Shown: one piece after another, positions 57,882 to 64,000 of the stretch | Layout: each line of letters begins with the position of its first letter | Numbering within the stretch: the first letter of the stretch is position 1 | From: Gymnopus androsaceus JB14 | Lineage: Eukaryota > Basidiomycota > Agaricomycetes > Agaricales > Omphalotaceae | Assembly: GCA_009733575.1 (NCBI GenBank) | Contig: ML769525.1 | Span: 1 to 64,000, forward strand | Reading direction: 5' to 3' | DNA length: 64,000 nt | Translations under genes and position numbers: made by a program | The notes under the pieces: generated by a model | Told to the model about the DNA's origin: nothing | Database searches by the model: none | The model's input: only the letters and a program-made list of their open reading frames with translations

Positions 57882-59452
57882 TTATGCAGTATACTTGACA
57901 AAGGTACGCACCAACTCCTCCAACCGATAGCCTTCACTCGACCACTTTTTGCCGGGCAGCTTCTCCGCGTTCTTCCACCCTATCCGAACGAGGAAATTTT
58001 GTACTTTTAGCGCAAACCCAGTCTTTTCAGGGAAGTAGTAGGGTCCGGATCGTCTTTGGCTGTTGCGAGTTTAACTAGAGCGGTTACGCAGAGGTCAGAA
58101 ACTCACTAGACGGCGGTCATCCTAGGAATCCCGTTCTCATCCAACTGATACTGGCTATCCAACTGAACCCAAATTGCTGGCTTCCGGCGAGGAAGACAGA
58201 GGTGCCGCACAACGAATGCACGCGTTTTGAAGAGGGTGTGAATCAAGGTTGAGACTACAGGAGATGGGTTGGGTAGCCTAGAACATCACAAGTTCGTAAG
58301 TGCATCGTGTTTTCCTCAGGTGCAAAATACTTACTGCATGGCGGTACGCGTACGAGCGTCGAGGACAGTCAGCATGAGCTGGAAGAACAGCGGTCGTAGG
58401 GAGCGTATACGGATGCGCGCCAGAAAATGATTAATTGCTGTATGAGCAAGTTCCGCTGAGGCTGCTGACGGAACCATATTTACTTCTTCAAAATTCTAGG
58501 GAGATATTAGCGAAGCATTAGAATGAAGACACGGTACGCGTACCTCAACCCACTCTTCCATCTCTTCATATCGATGACCAGATATCTTTAATACCCATTC
58601 TACGACCTGCTTCGGTCCAGAGCACAAATATGGCCTATGAAGATGATATTGATTAACATATTACAAGAGAGACACCAAAATAATGCATACCTGGACTTCT
58701 ATAGGTGAATGAGGCCGCCAGTCAAAGCGTGCTGTCCATCTCTGAAGAAAGGATTAAAACACAAAGAAAGCAAAGGAAGATTACACACTATTGGTTCGAG
58801 CATGAATAACGCCAGATTGTATAAAAAGTCATCGTTGCTCTGTAAAGATATCAGACAAGGTCAACGTTGTAAAGGGATTGAAAACCAACAATGGGATACT
58901 TTCGATGCAGGTAATTGATTCGTGCAATGGCTATAGCTGCTCGAGGATCATCTGAGCCTGTTTCGTATCCAGCTCCGACTAACGGATTCGAGAGAAATGT
59001 GGCGATTAATGTACTGGTCTGCGAGCATTCAATATTGAGTTTAACTTGGCGAAAGTTTACACACATCCGCGAGACGCTTATTAATTGTATCTGGCGACTT
59101 GAGCTCGCCAGTTTGAAGCAGAAGAGAAGCGACTGAAGACTAGAATAAATATAAGTTCCAAGTCTACAGCAATAGAAACAAAGATACGCACTATCCCATA
59201 AACCTTGAATAAAGCCACTTGGGTTCCCAACAGCATCATCATCGGAGTATCGTAGAAAAAGGATTCGAAAACGACTTGCTGCGCCGTCCAAGGTGTCATT
59301 TTGGCCAGTTCATCCTTGGAGAATTTGGATGTTATCCCATTGACACGTCGGTAACGAAGGATTCGGACGATAAGAGCATAAGAACTCGCAACGCAGAGGA
59401 TGAGTGCAAGCATTCTGAAGGGCGCTTCATGTTGAGAAAGTTTAAAAAGCAA
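57882..59452 (-). CDS. ER-bound oxygenase mpaB-like protein (DUF2236-type)
   Basis: MLFKLSQHEAPFRMLALILC starts with a membrane anchor, then VNGITSKFSKDELAKMTPWT, VFESFFYDTPMMMLLGTQVA LF, exon 2 SVASLLLQTGELKSPDTINK, and exon 3 AIAIARINYLHRKYPI, which holds the family's R-I-N-x-x-H histidine. Later exons give NDDFLYNLALFMLEPI, WTARFDWRPHSPIEVQ and AIFVLWTEAGRRMGIKDI, and the end is RSGPYYFPEKTGFAL ... EELVRTFVKYTA. The family is the haem-binding mpaB/rubber oxygenase-like domain; MpaB cleaves a farnesyl chain in mycophenolic acid synthesis, but most fungal members are uncharacterised. Frame changes between KDIW and RYEEMEEWVE near 58580, so a frameshift or unseen splice is possible. Confidence 0.8.
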
Positions 59453-59459
59453 AACGGTG

Positions 59460-59895
59460 ATGGCGGTCCAGAAACAAAAATCTCCGGATTATCTCCGTGG
59501 CCAAAGCGTCTTCCTTAATCATCTCAATCTATCATCTCTGGTAGCCAAAATGCTATCAAGTCTCCCAAACTATCTTTCCTCAGCATCTGCTGACTTTGTT
59601 CTCCCCTTCTTGGATGTCTTTGAGCGACATTTCGTCCAGTTCTCCTTAGACTGAATCGGCAGCCCTCAAACTCCGAAACGCCTCCCATCTATCAGGAACA
59701 GCGTGATGGATTGTTCAACTGCGACTGACTTTATCGGACCAAATCATTCATCAAATGGCAGACTCGGATCCAACGCTCCCTTGGCAAGCTTTGGCAAGCT
59801 CCTAAAGGATTACCTCTCATCTCTTGACCCATGCCGAAGTCCATCACTGCCTTGCTGCCTTTACATATGCATAGCCAATAGATCTGCAACGTTTT
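59460..59895. other. Intergenic between divergent genes
   Basis: The mpaB-like gene runs left and the DUF6533 gene runs right from here, so this stretch holds both promoters. No other feature recognised. Confidence 0.5.
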
Positions 59896-59901
59896 TATAA
59901 A
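59896..59901 (+). promoter_or_regulatory. TATA box of the DUF6533 gene
   Basis: TATAAA 48 nt before the ATG at 59950. Confidence 0.55.
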
Positions 59902-59949
59902 GCTTGCCACCTATGTTTGATAGACAGCTATTTCTCGTACTCGTTGAAT

Positions 59950-61664
59950 CATGTCTTCATCGTCTACCATCCCCTTTGTTGGTATCGAGAAAACACTCCT
60001 CCATACGCAGTGGCATGGGTATATTGAAGGTGAGTGACCTCTGGCACCTTTGTTCTATGCAACTTACTCTCCAACAGTCGCCGCCAGTACTTTGGTATTC
60101 TGGAACTATTTCCTCACGTTTGAGGACGAGGTTGGCCTTTGTTTCATCGCATCGGCTTATAGCTCACTCAGGTGTACGGTCTAGCTCGAGCTCATATGGG
60201 TAACCAACATCTCTCTATTCGATTGTCGAGGCATCTTTCTTACGAATCGATATTCAGAGACGACCCAAAAATGGAGTAACTGTTGTGTTCCTTGTGGTAA
60301 TTCAAACTCTTTCCTCATGATCTAACGCTTAGTATATGTCTCCCATAGAACCGCTACCTGGCTATGATAGCCCAGCTCGTCACAACATATGGTTAGTTAA
60401 TATCCAATGAATTTAGTTCGAGTTCTTATCTTACGCTAGCTCATGTGAGCTCGAATGTTACTTACGAAGTAAGCCAATGCATCCCGAAGCGACGAACTGG
60501 ACTGACTGTTTCGAAAATAGTTGTGAGTGCCTTGTCTTGAGACAAAGTTCAATCAATCGCCACATCGGACGCTGATGCTTGGACGTTGTCGTTAACCCAT
60601 TGGCAGCTGTAAGTTTGGCACTTGCTCTTCGTTCCCCTATCATAACTTTCCTTCTGAAAACAACAGGTAAATTTGCCATCGCGTATTGGCTGATTGGAAC
60701 AAGTACGTCAACTAGTGGCAGCCTATCGGTATGACCTCAACAATCTATCACCAAGGTATCCTTCAGCTGGTAATAACCGACGGAATCGTCTGGCTCTGTG
60801 TTTGCGCTTTATACCAAAATTCCAAAAAGGTTCGATGGCCTCTATTAGGGCTCATGGCGGTATGTGTGCTAGCGGGCGCTGCAGTACTTGGAGCTGTTGG
60901 ATCCCACTCGAAAGGTGAGTCGGTGGCAATCAAGCTTCTGAGACCCGCCTTGATACCGATATGTGACAGGTGCCAGCGAGCTTATTCCTGGGATTAAACG
61001 ATGTACGGTGTATACTCAATATCACAATCTCTGGCTGTTCTGGTACGTTCAAACTTGCCTTGAATCCTTTTGCGTATCTCCATCTCTAATCGCCACCATC
61101 CATCTCAAAGGATCCCGATTCTGGTGTATGAGACTACAACACTGATATTGGTATTACAACTTTTCATTCGATATCTGCGAAATCGCAAGCAATGGGCATC
61201 AAATTTACTGGAACTACTGTTGAAGGATATGCTTCTCTACCTGGTGGTGTATGTTTTCCTTTCATCAATGGACCCCCAAACAAAAACTCAACAAACTACA
61301 GAATATTTGTAACTTTTATCTGCAACGCAGTATTATTTGCAAACCCAGATGTAAGTAACCGTCATATATACCGGTATCTGAATAGTCGCTAATTATATAT
61401 AATTTAGCCTACCCTCGCAGGGATCCTTGATCCACCAACTGTTGTCCTATTATCGATTCTAGGTAATCGCATGCTTTTCAACTTGAGAGCAGAAAACAAG
61501 CGTTCCGCAGTAGGAATGGTTTATCAAAGTGGTGACCTTGAACGCAGAGAAGGGGGACACCCTCATGTAGGAGCAGGAGGAGAAACGACAGGGATAGGGT
61601 TGGAATCGATGAGATTCGCGCCGGTCGCGATCCCAGTGGCTGAGGACGATCCCCAGCACAGTTG
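59950..61664 (+). CDS. DUF6533-type seven-helix membrane protein
   Basis: Exon 1 encodes MSSSSTIPFVGIEKTLLHTQ and ends GAA G|GTGAGT; exon 2 continues VAASTLVFWNYFLTFEDE, the DUF6533 start (A.L....YD..LTLDEEV). The next exons encode RRPKNGVTVVFLV and NRYLAMIAQLVTTYG, then a poorly resolved stretch at 60400-60700. Later exons: TDGIVWLCVCALYQNSKKVR, LLGLMAVCVLAGAAVLGAV, IPILVYETTTLILVLQLFIR and LLKDMLLYLVV, then PTVVLLSILGNRMLFNLRAE and a polar tail ending AVAEDDPQHS-like. The family is a multi-TM membrane protein, abundant in Agaricomycetes, of unknown function. It converges on the seven-helix gene at 61834-63217. No clear lesion, but the middle exons were not all resolved. Confidence 0.75.
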
Positions 61665-61833
61665 AATGATAGTAATGGTGCTTACCAGTTTCAATAGTAT
61701 AATAACGTCTAGTATCTCGAAGCAAGGCCAGGTTCCGAAAATCATCAATGAAATGTAACATGTACTTGACATATACAGGCTAAATATTACAGTAATACAT
61801 ATACAAGTTATTGCGTACGACATAGGTAGCTGT

Positions 61834-63217
61834 TCAAAAACTTCCTGAATGCAGGCTTCCGTCTTGCTCTCTGTCCGAGTTCTTCCCTCTTTTCTCAAAT
61901 ACATAACTGATATCATTGTCACTTTCGAACTCTGGGCCATCAAATTCAGACTCATCAACATGCCCACTTGGTTTGCGAGCCTCAAATCGCAGTGGCTGAG
62001 AGATGGCCATTGTTCCAGTGTCTCCGCTAAAGATGGTGTTTGCGTGGGATTTATCCACAGAGACCATGATGACAATGAAGGTCGGATAGAGACCCTGTCA
62101 TTTACATCAATACATTCAACTACTTCTGGAGTGCCAATACTCACCGTCAGGCTGACTGCAACACCTGATATTAGAGTGTTGGTGGCTGGGCTCATGACAT
62201 CAAACCCAGCAACAAGAATGAGAAGCTGGATGGAAATTTCAGCTTGAACGTAGACATTTCCGCAAAATGCAAGTAACACACCCAGACAGCGCAATAAATG
62301 AATCCACTTTCCACCAAAAGAATGAGTGTTTTTTCAATCCTAGTTGTGGATTTTGCACTGCTCATCTGGGATTTGATTTCCTTTCTGTATTCCCTAATTA
62401 CACAGTAATTTGTGTTATTGAGCAATTGCGTACTTGTTTTTGAGTGGTTTAGTCGCACTCACCAGACTCTGAATGCAATCAAGAGTATTGCAGTCAAGTT
62501 GGTTATGAGTGGAGGTAATGTCATCACAAGAGAGTAGACATTGGAAGCCTCTGTGCCCTTCACGGAATCCAAGGCAGACTTTGCTCCATTCCCAATGATT
62601 GCACCTATTTCCATACTATTCAGTACAGAATGGAACCTTCGGCCAATTGATTACCTATGGTTCCCAGCATGCATGCAGCAAGAAGCAGTCGAAACATTAT
62701 ATTATGGGGCCATACCACCCAGGTACGCCAAACTACAATCACATCACCAAGTAAGAACTAAGGAAAAACAATGTTAGCATGATTGGCATCTACCAAACAA
62801 AGCTCGTTGCGCACATTGACTCTCATCAAGACATTTGAGGCCATGATGAGCTTGGAGCTCAAAGTGAGGTTATTGAGCGGACTAGTGCCGTAGCCTTGTA
62901 TTTGTTGTAAACAGATCATCATGTCAATAATGATCACTCCAAGCGACGCAAGGAACATGATAGTTGTTAATGAGAGCAGTAGAATCCTTGCTCTGACGAG
63001 GCGGATTCCTTTGGACCTGTTTCCACAACCATCAGTCAGTCATCTGTCTAGAATCCAGAAAGGGTTCCCTGTCTTACAAAAGTAAGTACGTGGAAATGAT
63101 GAAAAGTGTGGCGTGAATTCCTTTGGTCTTCATGTGAGTGCTGTTTTCTCGGAGCAGATGGGTGAGTTGTCTACCTACCAAAGAAGAGAAACTCGCAACC
63201 AATCCTGATGAGGTCAT
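61834..63217 (-). CDS. Seven-helix membrane protein (fungal GPCR-like family), third member
   Basis: Exon 1 begins MTSSGLVASFSSLVGRQLTH and ends in a hydrophobic segment; exon 2 is LSKGIRLVRARILLLSLTTI and continues VIIIDMMICLQQIQGYG. Exon 3 is FLLGDVIVVWRTWVVWPHNI, then LLLAACMLGTIGA. Later exons are SLVMTLPPLITNLTAILLIA (with FRVW), RIEKTLILLVESGFIYCAVW and AEISIQLLILVAGFDVMSPA, then GLYPTFIVIMVSVDKS and a polar C-tail to HSGSF. The IVVWRTWVVW, LLVESGFIY and YPTFIVIMVS motifs match the class seen at 41008. Joints checked are in phase (for example 62774/62812 and 63018/63078). The tail carries acidic residues and may be cytosolic. Intact as far as read. Confidence 0.78.
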
Positions 63218-63219
63218 GT

Positions 63220-63770
63220 TGTGCTGATAGATCCTGGGACGCAGAGAGGTTGTGGGTAGACAATGTTGCTGTTACAATCATCTTTGAAGGACAGTATGAG
63301 GACTGAGAGTAATTGGTGATGAGGAATGTCCGTATAATTTGTGTATACTTATACGCCTGTACACATATGCCGCCAGCTCCAAAAAAATCTTATACTTAAT
63401 GTTTCATCTGTAAAAATAACCTTATACTTGACGTTTTGTATGCACTGGTATTCAATCTAGTACTAAGTGGCAGGCCACATGTTCACCCTAGAAATAGCTC
63501 ACCACAAATGCAAACCTTCCGGATATCACCCTTTGAAGTTCAACTGCTTCAAGCTTTCATCTTGATTTTGCTTCTTTGATGCTCCAAACCAATTGGCAAT
63601 GAGCCTTGAGGAGGATTATTGTTTTTCGATCATTGGATTTTAAAAGCAAAAGATGGTAGGAAGCCGCCTGATGAATGCAGTTGTGTGGGTTGTTCACGGG
63701 ACGATGGTAAACAAAATACAATACACCGCGATTAGCAGTGAAATTCCTGAAATAAAATGATTTCTTTTTC
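63220..63770. other. Upstream region of the third seven-helix gene
   Basis: AT-rich, only short frames. No clear TATA box was fixed for the gene at 63217. Confidence 0.4.
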
Positions 63771-63775
63771 ATGGG

Positions 63776-64000
63776 CATCAGCAAAACCTGTATGACATGG
63801 GCAGTGCTTGAGCGAACTGTCCAGAGCTCCCAGCGCTCCAGCGTCCCAGCACTCAGATGGTCCGGCCAATGCAGGAGGGGGCTCCCAGAGGCTCCCAGAG
63901 GCCGGAAAATTACCTTATTTGGAAATAACGTATGATTTTATATATTTGTGACAGCACTGGCAAGCGCTGGCCAGCGCTGGGAGCTCTGGGAGCGCTGGGA
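63776..64000. mobile_element. CATCAG-family element, CCCAGAGG dialect, cut by window end
   Basis: Left terminus CATCAGCAAAACCTGTATG, then CCAGCGCTCCAGCG and GGCTCCCAGAGGCTCCCAG arm words, with inverse GCTGGGAGCTCTGGGAGC close to the window end. The right terminus lies outside the window. Confidence 0.6.

Noticed and set aside
1..64000. CRISPR arrays, bacterial operons, riboswitches
   Set aside because: The tandem words here are eukaryotic transposon arms, not spaced identical repeats; intron-rich genes show the DNA is fungal.

Overview
The window looks like nuclear DNA of a basidiomycete mushroom, class Agaricomycetes. Genes are cut by many 45-60 nt introns with GT..AG ends. Several families are typical of that class: MYND-finger proteins with a C-terminal tail that ends GYAPPxWQ...VVxRKDRKPL, DUF6533-type seven-helix membrane proteins, mpaB-like oxygenases, a lactose-permease-type sugar transporter and Ngaro-type retroelements. 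No species can be named from the sequence alone.

Layout. 1-2.1 kb: a small four-exon MYND zinc-finger gene. 2.1-26 kb: a repeat-rich block. It holds a 2 kb hAT-type element with an exact 8 bp target duplication, a decayed minus-strand Ngaro retroelement (RT and tyrosine recombinase), a 650 bp foldback palindrome, an ASCH-domain gene, a 1.8 kb long repeat, a hAT transposase relic, a 253 bp hAT MITE and many copies of a short inverted-repeat family with termini CATCAGCAAAACCTG. 26-39 kb: the gene-rich island. It holds a tRNA-Arg(UCU) with a 20 nt intron, two small minus-strand ORFs that may encode secreted or helical proteins, a 22-exon sugar transporter, the autophagy scaffold gene ATG11 and a degenerate UstYa-like (DUF3328) gene. 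39-57 kb: a mixed block. It holds one apparently intact seven-helix membrane protein gene, a hypothetical gene with a probable frameshift, a decayed seven-helix paralogue, the second copy of the 1.8 kb repeat (interrupted by a 583 bp insertion) and a 4.3 kb CACTA-like element with about 430 bp inverted ends that carries a 1.7 kb hAT-type element inside. 57.8-63.3 kb: an mpaB-like oxygenase gene and two convergent seven-helix membrane protein genes.

Functionally the intact genes are not a pathway. The sugar transporter and ATG11 lie on the same strand but look independently regulated. The seven-helix proteins form a local family (four loci in 22 kb, one decaying). The most unusual material is the transposon landscape. 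The CATCAG family keeps its termini and two internal words while its hairpin arms are rewritten in different short-word dialects, and it shows 2 bp flanking duplications at six of the seven copies with both ends. Exon models were derived by reading splice sites and reading-frame phase by eye; where the phase sums are consistent this is stated.
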